From contig JAFQHQ010000206.1 in the NCBI GenBank assembly GCA_017397885.1, forward strand, positions 1-37,102: 37,102 bases of DNA, written 5' to 3'. Position numbers and translations under genes: made by a program. A model generated the notes under the pieces. It saw nothing but the letters and a program-made list of their open reading frames with translations, was not told the DNA's origin and did no database searches. The DNA is from Clostridia bacterium (GTDB lineage: Bacteria > Bacillota > Clostridia > UMGS1810). The number at the start of each line of letters is the position of its first letter. The stretch's first letter is position 1. This document shows positions 25,643 through 34,732 of the stretch, in pieces.

Positions 25643-27922
25643 ATGAAAAATTTTAAAACACTAATTTCAATATTCCTCACAGCGGTAATGCTCATTACCG
25701 CTGTGCCGGTTGCATTTGCCGGCGTCACTGTTGAGGTACAAACGGAAAATTTTGATTTTTCCCTTTATAACGAAGGTTTTTCAGAGAATTTACCTTCAAA
25801 CATCTCAACCGGTTATGCAGACAGCTATCGCACCAAAACCGAAATCTCCTCTGAAACAAGAGACGGTGATGACTATGCAATGAAGGTTACTGCAACACCT
25901 CACACCGGCACCTCAGGTTCAAACTATGGCGATGTAAGAATTGCCTATAACCCTTATCCCGCGGTTAAAAACCAAAAATATACCATTTCCTATGACATCT
26001 GCTTCGCAGAGTATGATGTTCCCACCTCCGACAGGGGAATTCTTAAAATTTCTGCAGTTACCCAAGGTAACAGTTGGAATATAAACCGAGGACTTTTCAC
26101 TTTGTCTGCAAGCAACCCCGACAGAATTTATGCTCAGGGAACAGGAGTGTATATCACAAAAGGCAACTGGTATTCTATAACCCACACCTTTGATGTTGCA
26201 TCGGGTGTCGAAACAATGGCAATAACCGATTCAGAGGGTACAACACAGAGCGTTACTTCAACAGCTCACAATGTAACTGAAATCAGACGACTTAACTTTG
26301 CTTTCCAGTATCCTTGCGAAGTTATGTTTGATAATTTCAATATATCCAGCGGAAGCATGCTTATCTCTGATCTTGAATCCAATGTTTCAACAACAGATGA
26401 TTTTACATTTAAAGCCGTTGTACCCGAGGGCTTTGACATTGCAAAAATAACAGCCGACGGAAAAGAAATCGGCACTTTTACCTCAGAAGATGGTAAGAAC
26501 TGCTACCTTGTAACAGTTCCTGCCGGCACTCTTCCCATTGGAAGTCACAATTTAAAAGTAACGGCATTCTACGGTGATTCTTCATCTTCTGTTGAAGCAA
26601 CGGTAAATATTGCTCAGGTTGCCGACAGAGGTATAGCAAGAACAGACGGAACCGAAACATCAACAGAGGTTGTCACCTTTGACGACTTGCTCTATTCAAG
26701 CGGAGCATCCATGAACGATGAAATCGGTTTTACCGAAATTAAATGGAATGCGGCGGAAGCTTCAACCCCGTGGCAGACCAATGCCAATGCTTTTATGGTT
26801 CCCGGTCCTTCCGGAAATGAAGACGACTACGGAATTCAACTTCGTACAGCCGGCAATCTCATTCAGATTTTTAAGCTTGACACCGAAAACACACCAAGTA
26901 ACGGAAAGCTCATTTTCGATTTTGATGTTCTTTGCTCTGCCGATGGAACAAATGTAAAAATGAGTAAGCAGATGGGCAGACCCGATTCTACCACAAGCTT
27001 TATTTCATCAAACAAAATCTTTGGACAAATTGAAATTGAAGCCGGAAAGTGGACTCATGTGAATATGGTTTTTGATTTTTCTACTTCAAAATGGAAGGTT
27101 ATCGCAAACGGTGAAGAAGTCATTTATGATGCATCAACTCAGAATAAGGACTTTTCGGAAATTCGTTTCACCCTTTACAGCTCAAACACTCCCTTTGCCA
27201 TAGACAACATGACTGCCTATAACACCCGTTTCTATAGCGGTGTAACGAAAACCACCTATTCACTTGGTGGCGTTGAACAGGAAGTCAACGGACCCGTTCC
27301 TGCTGATGCCGAATTTGTAAAACTGTATGTAGCAGAAGGTCTCAATCCCGATACAATCGACAACATTACTGTTACAGATAAGACCGGCAAAATGGCAGAG
27401 CTTGAAGAACTTTACTACAGCGAAGATGATAAATCGGTTACAATCGTTCCCGACTACGCCTTTCCCGATGCAAGAAGTATAATCGTAAGCTTTGGCAAAG
27501 GCTGTGAGTTTGCCGACGGCACTCCCGTTTCTCAGCCATACACTGTTAACTTTGACGTTGAATCATCAATTGTCAAAACAACATCAAATCTAATGCTTAA
27601 TGGCAAAGTGCTTTCGGATGCATCCGGGCTTTGTGAAGGAGATGTTGTTTCAGCACAGATTACTGCTGAAAACATTGCTCCAGACACAACCGATGTAACC
27701 TATGTTCTCACTCTCAGAAAAGTTGTCACAAATGATGACGACTTTGTAACTCAGCTTGTTTCTCTCAGAGCAAAAGATGTTTCTGTCGGAATGGGTGAGT
27801 CCGACATTTTCACTCTCGAACTTCCTGCCGTAACAGAGGATGGAAGCTATGAAGTGAATTTGATGATTATAGACAGCTTTAACGGCTCTAAGTCAAAAGC
27901 TGAATATATAAAAATTAATTAA
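25643..27922 (+). CDS. secreted beta-rich protein of unknown function, tandem paralogue 1
   Basis: This 759-residue protein has a clear signal peptide (P-V-A-F-A-G near residue 27). Residues about 35-235 form a LamG/concanavalin-like sandwich ending in F-D-N-F-N-I. An Ig-like segment (about 240-325, L-P-I-G-S-H-N-L-K-V-T-A) and a second LamG-like sandwich (about 340-535, with P-G-P-S-G-N-E-D-D-Y) follow, then Ig-like C-terminal domains. No enzyme motif is visible. It is clearly homologous to the next gene over the first 540 or so residues: Y-R-T-K-T-E, H-T-G-T-S-G-x-N-Y-G and P-G-P-S-G occur in both. It may bind carbohydrate on the cell surface (inference). RBS is GAGGGGAG; the gap to the preceding lyase is 15 bases. 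Confidence 0.75.
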   Translation: MKNFKTLISIFLTAVMLITAVPVAFAGVTVEVQTENFDFSLYNEGFSENLPSNISTGYADSYRTKTEISSETRDGDDYAMKVTATPHTGTSGSNYGDVRIAYNPYPAVKNQKYTISYDICFAEYDVPTSDRGILKISAVTQGNSWNINRGLFTLSASNPDRIYAQGTGVYITKGNWYSITHTFDVASGVETMAITDSEGTTQSVTSTAHNVTEIRRLNFAFQYPCEVMFDNFNISSGSMLISDLESNVSTTDDFTFKAVVPEGFDIAKITADGKEIGTFTSEDGKNCYLVTVPAGTLPIGSHNLKVTAFYGDSSSSVEATVNIAQVADRGIARTDGTETSTEVVTFDDLLYSSGASMNDEIGFTEIKWNAAEASTPWQTNANAFMVPGPSGNEDDYGIQLRTAGNLIQIFKLDTENTPSNGKLIFDFDVLCSADGTNVKMSKQMGRPDSTTSFISSNKIFGQIEIEAGKWTHVNMVFDFSTSKWKVIANGEEVIYDASTQNKDFSEIRFTLYSSNTPFAIDNMTAYNTRFYSGVTKTTYSLGGVEQEVNGPVPADAEFVKLYVAEGLNPDTIDNITVTDKTGKMAELEELYYSEDDKSVTIVPDYAFPDARSIIVSFGKGCEFADGTPVSQPYTVNFDVESSIVKTTSNLMLNGKVLSDASGLCEGDVVSAQITAENIAPDTTDVTYVLTLRKVVTNDDDFVTQLVSLRAKDVSVGMGESDIFTLELPAVTEDGSYEVNLMIIDSFNGSKSKAEYIKIN

Positions 27923-27937
27923 AGGAGAGATTAGAAA

Positions 27938-30178
27938 ATGAAAAACAGTAAAAAAATTGTATCATTGCTGATTTGCATAGCAATGCTTATCACTATGATA
28001 CCAACAGTTTTTGCCGAAGGTTCGGCAATCAGCGTGACTGCAAAGGATGAAGCTGCAGATTTGACTCTTTTCAACGAAACTTTCGGTGCATCGGGTAGTG
28101 TCAATGAAAAAGTTACTGCTGCATATGCATCTAATTACCGTACCAAAACTGAATTTTCCTATGTTGAGAAAGAAACTGGTGATTATGCACTTGAAGTTAC
28201 TTCATCCACTCACACAGGCACATCCGGTAACAATTATGGTGAAGTACGAAATGCTCTGGCTTCCGGTGTAGAAATGGATGTCAGCTCAGGACAGTATTCT
28301 ATTTCGTACGATATTTGCATTAATAGTTTTACAACAGCGTCAGAAACATCACAAATTTTCACTAAGATATCAGCATCCACAACTCCCGGTGTAACAAGCG
28401 GAACAAGCAACATTAACAGAACCGTGTTGACTGTCAGCACAGCTGATAACAATGCTGCTCTTGTTTTTGGAACCGGTACACGCCTTGAAATTGGAAAATG
28501 GTATAACATAAAGCATTATTTTGATGTTGTATCCGGAATTGAATATATGACTGTTACCGATGAAAACGGAAATTCAGATGTTAGCACTTATGATGCCTAT
28601 GATGTTGTCGGTGTTAAGCGTTTTGCTATAAGCTTCTGCATACCTGCTAATGTATATCTTGACAATATTACTCTCAAAAATGAAGGTGTTGTAATTTCAG
28701 ATTTTGCTGAAACCGTCGATGTTAAAGAAGATGTTTCTTTTACAGCAACCCTTCCCGAGGGTTTTGATTCTGCCCTTGTATATGCTGATGGTGAGCTTTT
28801 GTCAAACATTACTCCTGTATCCGGCAAAAACAGCTATAATATTACACTCCCCACGGGAACTCTTCCGGTGGGCAACCGCGAAATTATTGTTTCAGCATCA
28901 TACCCCGATGGTACAGTAATAAGCAATAAAGTGGATTTTGCAGTTATTGCTGAGTACATAGCACCCTTAACCAAAGATAACGGAACAGCAGTAACTACTG
29001 ATGTTGTAACTTTTGACTCGCTATACAATTCAGCTACCACGGCAGAGGATGGAACGATTAATATCAAATACACACCAATAATGACATCCGGATGGCAGTG
29101 TGATGCTGATGGATATCTCATTCCCGGTCCATCAGGGGAAGAAGGAGACTATGCTCTTAAAGCACCAGGAGGTAAAGTTCTTCAGGTTGCCGGTGTTACA
29201 GGTACAATAAAGGTAAATGATGTTAGTCAAACAGTGCATTATGCAACAGAGGGTATTACTGTAATGGAATTTGACCTTCAGGTTCAAAGTGATGTTACTG
29301 ATTTGAGATTTTATCCTATCAGTAGTGATTCTCAAAGTTTTATGAACGATAACAAAATTCTTGAAACTGTTGATGTTAAGGCTGGTGAGTGGATTCATAT
29401 CAAAGTTGTAAGTGATCTTGATAATAAGACTACAGATGTTACGGTAGGTGACACTGTAATCCATCGCACTTCAGCAGTTAAAACAAATACCAACATCAGA
29501 ATGCAGAGTACAAATGGCACTACGTTTGCTATGGATAATGCTGTGGTATACAACATTTTACCCGGCACATCAATAACTTCCGCAGCCTATGACTCAACTG
29601 TTATTACAAACAAAACTGTTCCTGCAAGTGCAAAAACTCTCAGTCTTACTCTGAGTGATGCAACTCTTGTCCCTACACTTGATGATGTTGAACTCTATGT
29701 TGACGGAGCTTCAATAGCACCTGCCGGAGTTTCAACTGTTGACGGAGTTGTTACGATAACTCTTCCTGCTCTTACAGCACACACTGACCTTGATGTTATA
29801 ATCAAAGATACCGTTGACGGTATTGGAAACAATATTACCGAGACTTTCTATGTGACAGATGCTAATGGTTATTTCTTCAAGTCAGCAGGTGTTGCAAAAT
29901 CCGGAGACAAGATTATTGGTGGAATTCGACATTTGGGTAACTGTGATTTTTCTACAATTCTTGCTGCGTATAATTCAAATGAGTTGTCAGCTGTACATAG
30001 TGCAGATTATAAACATGACACTTCTCCTCACGATTCCAATTCAGCTAAAATTATTAAACACGCAGTATATCCTACCGTTGTAACTCCCGATGTAGCAGAT
30101 TCCGCAAAAGTTATGGCTTGGGATACTCTTAAATCCGCCACGCCAAAAGTTACAGCACCTTTGTATAATCTTGACTGA
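27938..30178 (+). CDS. secreted beta-rich protein of unknown function, tandem paralogue 2
   Basis: This 746-residue protein is the second copy of the preceding family, with a signal peptide (P-T-V-F-A-E near residue 27), a LamG-like sandwich, an Ig-like linker (L-P-V-G-N-R-E-I-I-V-S-A) and a second sandwich (P-G-P-S-G-E-E-G-D-Y). The C terminus departs from its neighbour and ends in A-K-V-M-A-W-D-T-L-K-S-A-T-P. I recognise this (A-K-V-x-x-W-D-S/T-L) as a recurrent terminal beta-module in clostridial surface proteins. GGAGAG precedes the ATG by about ten bases. It is the last gene of the 18-kb cluster. Divergence after a tandem duplication suggests different ligands (inference); no catalytic residues can be named. 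Confidence 0.75.
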   Translation: MKNSKKIVSLLICIAMLITMIPTVFAEGSAISVTAKDEAADLTLFNETFGASGSVNEKVTAAYASNYRTKTEFSYVEKETGDYALEVTSSTHTGTSGNNYGEVRNALASGVEMDVSSGQYSISYDICINSFTTASETSQIFTKISASTTPGVTSGTSNINRTVLTVSTADNNAALVFGTGTRLEIGKWYNIKHYFDVVSGIEYMTVTDENGNSDVSTYDAYDVVGVKRFAISFCIPANVYLDNITLKNEGVVISDFAETVDVKEDVSFTATLPEGFDSALVYADGELLSNITPVSGKNSYNITLPTGTLPVGNREIIVSASYPDGTVISNKVDFAVIAEYIAPLTKDNGTAVTTDVVTFDSLYNSATTAEDGTINIKYTPIMTSGWQCDADGYLIPGPSGEEGDYALKAPGGKVLQVAGVTGTIKVNDVSQTVHYATEGITVMEFDLQVQSDVTDLRFYPISSDSQSFMNDNKILETVDVKAGEWIHIKVVSDLDNKTTDVTVGDTVIHRTSAVKTNTNIRMQSTNGTTFAMDNAVVYNILPGTSITSAAYDSTVITNKTVPASAKTLSLTLSDATLVPTLDDVELYVDGASIAPAGVSTVDGVVTITLPALTAHTDLDVIIKDTVDGIGNNITETFYVTDANGYFFKSAGVAKSGDKIIGGIRHLGNCDFSTILAAYNSNELSAVHSADYKHDTSPHDSNSAKIIKHAVYPTVVTPDVADSAKVMAWDTLKSATPKVTAPLYNLD

Positions 30179-30243
30179 TTAAAATTATATTATACAATAA
30201 GCAGTTTGCTTAATAACCTGAAATCTTTTTAAACGTATAAAAT

Positions 30244-30265
30244 GGGGCAGCCTGTGGGTTGCCCC
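30244..30265 (+). terminator. GC-rich hairpin after the 18-kb operon
   Basis: GGGGCAGCC (30244-30252) pairs with GGTTGCCCC (30257-30265) around a TGTG loop, a 9-bp stem with one G-U pair. No T-tract follows on the plus strand (GGTATATAAAAATG), so it is at best a weak or factor-assisted terminator. The 321-base gap 30179-30499 contains only this hairpin, the composite repeat at 30297-30452 and the ribosome binding site of the next gene. Confidence 0.35.
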
Positions 30266-30296
30266 GGTATATAAAAATGTTGTCAACTTAGTGGGT

Positions 30297-30452
30297 AAAT
30301 TGGGGTTTGTCGGTGTGATAGCAAACTACCCAAATGTCATGTTGAGCGAACGTAGTGAGTCGAAACATCTGCTTTTAGATTCTTCGACTTCGCTAACGCT
30401 TCGCTCAGAATGACAATTTGAATGTTTCAAACTCCCCGCCAACCCCCGATTT
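30297..30452. repeat. composite palindromic element A (MITE-like)
   Basis: The left end reads AAATTGGGGTTTGTCGG (30297-30313). The right end, read on the other strand from 30452, begins AAATCGGGGGTTGGCGGGG, so the ends form an imperfect terminal inverted repeat. Inside lies a separate palindrome (30335-30415). The same terminal sequence bounds element B at 35412-35650. No open reading frame of its own is present; it is non-autonomous. Confidence 0.6.
30335..30415. repeat. inner dispersed palindrome of element A
   Basis: About 38-base arms form an imperfect inverted repeat. TGTCAT..TGAGCGAA at the left pairs with TTCGCTCA..ATGACA at the right, and GTCGAA pairs with TTCGAC further in. This TGTCAT-TGAGCGAA type of extragenic palindrome occurs as a dispersed repeat in many bacterial genomes. 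It is transcribed in the operon spacer and would fold into a long RNA hairpin. Confidence 0.7.
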
Positions 30453-30499
30453 ATTCAACTTTATTTAGCAAACAACATAAATACATGGAGGATACAACA

Positions 30500-32647
30500 A
30501 TGTTTAATCTTCAAAACGCAATTCTCCCCACGCCTGTAAAAATACTGGACGGAAAACAAAAGGTTTCAATAGGAACAATAGCTTCCCCCGATTGCTTTGT
30601 GGACTATACCGCAGGCTCAGATGTATATAACTCTGCAGTGGATGTTATTCGTGCTTCATTTGAAAAAGTAATGTTTTCTTTTCCCGGTGCAGGCAGATTT
30701 AAAATTACACTCTCGGTAAATCCGTCAGACCTTCGATTCGGCACAAATGCAAAGCCGGAGAGCTATCTCATCAGCATTACCGACACCGAAGCATCACTTG
30801 TAGGATTTGACGATGCCGGTGCATACTATGCGGCTGTTTCTTTTGCTTCTCTTGTTCACAGCGAGGCCTCAGATGTGTTTGTTCCCGTGTGTGAAATCCT
30901 TGATTATCCACACTTTGAAAAACGCGGACACTTCATGGAATGTCGCTATGGCAGTGATTTTATGACTCTTGATGATTGGAAGAAGGGTATAGATTATCTT
31001 TCGCAAATGAAAATCAACACAATCGTCACCGGTCTCTACGGTTGCTGGAATCGCCAGTTTGACGGTGAGTTTGCTGAATATCAGTACATTCCTTTCAAAA
31101 AATATCCTCAGCTTAAAACTCCCCGTCACATTAAATACTACAGTGCAAAAGAGCGTTCCTACATCTACAAAAAAGATGTTCTGCCTGTAATGTATGAAAC
31201 CGATTATTTTGGAGATATGATTGCCTATGGCAAAACAAAAAATGTCAAGGTTATTCCGCTTTTCAACTCTCTCGGTCACAACACTCTGATTCCCCGTCTT
31301 TTCCCCGAGGTTTCGGCAGTTGATGAGGACGGTACCTTCCGAGGAGTCGGTTTTTGCACAAATAACGAAAAAACATATGAGATTATGTTTGATATTTATG
31401 ATGAAATCATCGACCGCTATCTTGCACCAAACGGCATTGATGCTTTTGAAATAGGTCTTGACGAGGTACACGATGTCCTTGGTACAGATCCTTCTGATTA
31501 TCAGATATCAAAATCACCAATATGTCAATGCCCCAAATGCCGTGGCAGAAACTATGGCGAGCTGATGATTGAATACATCATTAAGATTACAAAATATCTT
31601 AATTCACGTGGTATTAAAGATGTTTATGTATATCATGATATGCTTCTTCATCACGACCTTTTGAATGAAAGCACTGCAGAGCTTTTCAAAAAAGAAGGTG
31701 TGTATGACTCGGTAATCATTGACTGGTGGAGCTATAACACCAAACCCGCTTTCTTTGGCGGCAAACCCGAAAGAGTAAACAATCTTTTCCGAAGCGTGGG
31801 TAAACCCATGACAGGGTATTATCACTGGTGCCAGCCCATGGAAGCAACCGAAAATATGCTCCTTATGAAGGATCTTGCAATAAAGAATAATTTTGAGGGC
31901 ATAATTTCCTACAGCTCCTTTGATTACGGTTATGATTTCAACTACCGTCTTTTTGCCGAGACTTGCTGGAATCCCGATTGTGCATCAGACCCCGGCACTT
32001 TGGAAAAATATGTATCTATAGTTTTTCCCGAGTGCTACAGTGAAGCTCTTGCCGCAATAAAAACTGCTCATTCCTATATGTCGTCCTACGACAGGAATGT
32101 TAACCTTGTTATGTATGTATTTTCATACTATATATACAGTTATCTTTACAAGGATACCGAGTACCCCGAAGATTATCCGGCAAAGGTATTCCGTAAAATG
32201 GCAGAAGATGAGGCAATGTATCTTGACAGCCTCAGCAATATATATTATAAAGCGAAAGCTGTCAGAGATTTCTTTGAAACAAACACTTCTTCCCGGCAGG
32301 GCAGACAGTGGCAATTCTCGGCATCGATATATATGTCGGTTTGTGACGAGTTCCACACTATCTATACCTGTGCCAAGGAATATAACAAAGGCACAATCAG
32401 TGCAGAGAAGTTTGTTTCGGAGCTTGACCGTGTAATAAAATCAAGCGACAAAACAATTGCTCTTTGTGAAGATGTGCGTATCAAAGCTAATCAATACACC
32501 ATAATCAGAAATATGTCCGTCACAAGACAGTGCGTGTGTGATTTGCGTGATTACATTAATTCTGAACTTAAAAAAGGAAACAAACCGGAAATCGATATTT
32601 TCAATTTTGACAAATATCTCAGTGATGTTTCACGTTTTCTGAGATAA
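30500..32647 (+). CDS. GH20-like beta-N-acetylhexosaminidase (cytoplasmic)
   Basis: This 715-residue protein has no signal peptide. Residues about 1-140 resemble the zincin-like domain that precedes GH20 catalytic barrels. The barrel (about 145-480) contains P-L-F-N-S-L-G-H-N and the catalytic acid pair D321-E322 in I-G-L-D-E-V-H. In classical GH20 enzymes this pair reads G-G-D-E and is the polarising Asp plus acid/base Glu. A C-P-K-C pair follows. The C-terminal 230 residues are helical. The frame extends upstream into element A, but GGAGG (30487-30491) sets the start at 30500. It probably removes terminal hexosamines from imported oligosaccharides (inference). Divergence from GH20 is large enough that another GH-A family is possible. 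Confidence 0.7.
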   Translation: MFNLQNAILPTPVKILDGKQKVSIGTIASPDCFVDYTAGSDVYNSAVDVIRASFEKVMFSFPGAGRFKITLSVNPSDLRFGTNAKPESYLISITDTEASLVGFDDAGAYYAAVSFASLVHSEASDVFVPVCEILDYPHFEKRGHFMECRYGSDFMTLDDWKKGIDYLSQMKINTIVTGLYGCWNRQFDGEFAEYQYIPFKKYPQLKTPRHIKYYSAKERSYIYKKDVLPVMYETDYFGDMIAYGKTKNVKVIPLFNSLGHNTLIPRLFPEVSAVDEDGTFRGVGFCTNNEKTYEIMFDIYDEIIDRYLAPNGIDAFEIGLDEVHDVLGTDPSDYQISKSPICQCPKCRGRNYGELMIEYIIKITKYLNSRGIKDVYVYHDMLLHHDLLNESTAELFKKEGVYDSVIIDWWSYNTKPAFFGGKPERVNNLFRSVGKPMTGYYHWCQPMEATENMLLMKDLAIKNNFEGIISYSSFDYGYDFNYRLFAETCWNPDCASDPGTLEKYVSIVFPECYSEALAAIKTAHSYMSSYDRNVNLVMYVFSYYIYSYLYKDTEYPEDYPAKVFRKMAEDEAMYLDSLSNIYYKAKAVRDFFETNTSSRQGRQWQFSASIYMSVCDEFHTIYTCAKEYNKGTISAEKFVSELDRVIKSSDKTIALCEDVRIKANQYTIIRNMSVTRQCVCDLRDYINSELKKGNKPEIDIFNFDKYLSDVSRFLR

Positions 32648-32675
32648 AAGTTTATAAAATTACAGAGGTGATTTA

Positions 32676-33533
32676 ATGGATTTTTACGATATTAAGCCTT
32701 ATGTACGATATGTTGAAAAATTTAGTGGGTCTGATTGTAATATGGAATATTTACAATGCTCTTATGATCATATTATGATTTACACCATCAGCGGGCTCGC
32801 AAAGTTGATTGTTTCAGACAATATCTATGAAGCAGAAAGAGGCTCTGTAATTATCGTTAAACCCGGCAGTCCTTACACTTTTGTAGATATGAAAGAATAC
32901 AAGGCTATTCAAATCCATTTTGACTATTCCGACACCGACTCGGTTGAAAGAGGTTTTTTTATCAAGCCTTCCAAAGCGTCTGATTTTAAAATGAATAAAA
33001 TAATTGACGAAGAAATTGAACCTGATTCATGTTTTAACCGCACTTTGTTTGTTAAAAAGTGCAATCATCTTGAAACTCATTTCAAAGCCATTCTTTCTGA
33101 TTTTATAAGCCGTGGTAAATATTTTGACTTGCGGATAAGTTCTGCAATGCTTATAATCCTTATTGACATTTCTCGAACTGTTTATTCGTATGAAGGTAAC
33201 GAATCAAGGAGTGGTGTAGGCATAATCAGCGAGGTTATAGATTTTATCCATGCAAATTATGATAAAAATATTACCAACGATATGATTGCCAAAAAATTCA
33301 ATTTTCACTCAAAATATATCAATATACTGATGAAGAATAAAACCGGATATTCAATACATCAGTACATTCTTTTAAACAGAATATCAAAATCCATAGAATA
33401 TCTGCAGAACTCGAATATGCACATATATGAAATTGCTGAAAAGGTTGGATTCTCCGATCCTTGTCATTTTACAAAATGTTTCAAACAGATAATGGGAGAT
33501 AACCCCAAAAAATTCAGAGTCAATAAAGGGTGA
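32676..33533 (+). CDS. AraC-family transcriptional regulator (second)
   Basis: This 285-residue protein has an N-terminal cupin-like sensor at about residues 20-110, with R-G-S-V-I-I-V-K-P-G-S-P-Y and A-I-Q-I-H-F-D-Y. The C-terminal double helix-turn-helix (about 180-283) includes I-A-K-K-F-N-F-H-S-K-Y-I-N and I-Y-E-I-A-E-K-V-G-F-S-D-P-C-H-F-T-K-C-F-K, and the protein ends P-K-K-F-R-V. The ATG follows GAGGTGA. Its stop overlaps the ribosome binding site of the following GH88 gene. Lying inside the glycoside hydrolase run, it probably controls the GH20/GH88/transport part of the locus in response to an oligosaccharide (inference). Confidence 0.9.
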   Translation: MDFYDIKPYVRYVEKFSGSDCNMEYLQCSYDHIMIYTISGLAKLIVSDNIYEAERGSVIIVKPGSPYTFVDMKEYKAIQIHFDYSDTDSVERGFFIKPSKASDFKMNKIIDEEIEPDSCFNRTLFVKKCNHLETHFKAILSDFISRGKYFDLRISSAMLIILIDISRTVYSYEGNESRSGVGIISEVIDFIHANYDKNITNDMIAKKFNFHSKYINILMKNKTGYSIHQYILLNRISKSIEYLQNSNMHIYEIAEKVGFSDPCHFTKCFKQIMGDNPKKFRVNKG

Positions 33534-33538
33534 ACAAT

Positions 33539-34708
33539 ATGATTCTGTCAGAAATATGTAAAAAAAACAATATAGATTTTGATGAAAAAAAGGTCTGCAA
33601 AGCAATTGAGGAAATTCTTAAAATAACCCGCAGAAATATTATTAAGTTTCAAGGCAGATTCCCATCGCGAGTCACACATAACGGTATATATGACTATCAA
33701 AAAGAATTTGATGATCAGGATTTATGGTGGCGTGGATTTTGGGGCGGAATAATATGGCTTGCCTATGAATATACGAACGATTATAAAATACGTTGTTATG
33801 GTGAAAGAATAACAGAATCGGTATACCACAGCATCAAAAAAAGTGGTATGGGACATAACGACATCGGAATGTTTGTAATTCTGACGTGCATTGCAGATTA
33901 CAGAATATGTCACAACAAGCTTGCCAAAGAGCTTGTTGTTGAGTCTGCCGATTCTCTTTTAACACGTTATAATCAAAATAACCACATTTTGATATCCTTT
34001 GATTTTGAGCGGGATAATGATGTTCTTACTCTTAAAATATCCGGTATGCTTAATGTAATGCTCTTAAAATACGCCTATAATTTTACGGGTAATATAAAAT
34101 ACAAAGAAGCATTTCAACACACCGTAAATCTAATCACTAGGAACAATATTCTTTCCGACGGCAAGACCTATTTTAATACGTATTTTGACAAATTAAGCGG
34201 AAAGCCCATTGACACAAGGGTCCCGTATATTGTATGGGAGGATGACGGAAAGCGCACCCGAAGCTATGCATGGGCACTTTATGCATTGGCTAATTTATAT
34301 TCCATGACCCACGATAACTTCTATCTCGAGCGCTTTGATAAGGTTTTTGATTATATGAAGTCACTGTGTCAAGGCGATAATATTTTTCATCCCGAGTTTT
34401 CCAAGCAGGGTCCCATAGACACAGTTTCACCTGCAATTATAGTGGGTGCCATTGCGGAAATGGTACGCAATGATGAAATACCCGGTGCAGGGAAATATGC
34501 TGAAATGGCGGCGTATCTGCTTGATATTCTTATTGATAAGTATTCTGTTAAAGCTGAAGATCACGCCGAGGGACTACTATACGGAGCGCATTTGTTTAAG
34601 GTTACAACAAACGATATGCAGTCTGTTATTTTAAGTGACTATTTCTACTTTGAAGCTCTTTTGAGTTCTGTTACGAAAAGAAAATCATACTGGTATACTT
34701 TAGAATGA
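33539..34708 (+). CDS. GH88-family paralogue lacking one catalytic Asp
   Basis: This 389-residue alpha6/alpha6 barrel is homologous to the GH88 enzyme at 10982. Shared landmarks are W-W-R-G-F-W-G-G-I-I-W-L-A-Y-E-Y, G-H-N-D108-I-G, R-S-Y-A-W-A and S-D-Y-F-Y-F-E-A-L. The first catalytic Asp is kept (D108), but the second, in the M-M-D-T-L-M-N motif, aligns with Ser168 (K-I-S-G-M-L-N). In characterised GH88 enzymes both Asp residues are essential, so this protein may be inactive, may use a different residue, or may have a changed reaction. The ATG at 33539 with AAAGGGTGA before it is preferred to the overlapping GTG at 33530. It is coupled to the AraC gene. Confidence 0.8.
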   Translation: MILSEICKKNNIDFDEKKVCKAIEEILKITRRNIIKFQGRFPSRVTHNGIYDYQKEFDDQDLWWRGFWGGIIWLAYEYTNDYKIRCYGERITESVYHSIKKSGMGHNDIGMFVILTCIADYRICHNKLAKELVVESADSLLTRYNQNNHILISFDFERDNDVLTLKISGMLNVMLLKYAYNFTGNIKYKEAFQHTVNLITRNNILSDGKTYFNTYFDKLSGKPIDTRVPYIVWEDDGKRTRSYAWALYALANLYSMTHDNFYLERFDKVFDYMKSLCQGDNIFHPEFSKQGPIDTVSPAIIVGAIAEMVRNDEIPGAGKYAEMAAYLLDILIDKYSVKAEDHAEGLLYGAHLFKVTTNDMQSVILSDYFYFEALLSSVTKRKSYWYTLE

Positions 34709-34732
34709 TTAAAGAAAGGACGTGTGAAAATT

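Noticed and set aside
30335-30415. Element A inner palindrome as a CRISPR repeat or tRNA-like gene
   Set aside because: There is only one copy here, no regular spacers, no cloverleaf or T-loop, and the symmetry is that of a simple long hairpin.
30422-30499. N-terminal extension of the GH20-like protein starting at 30422
   Set aside because: The extension is encoded by the right end of repeat element A and lacks a ribosome binding site. GGAGG at 30487-30491 supports ATG 30500.
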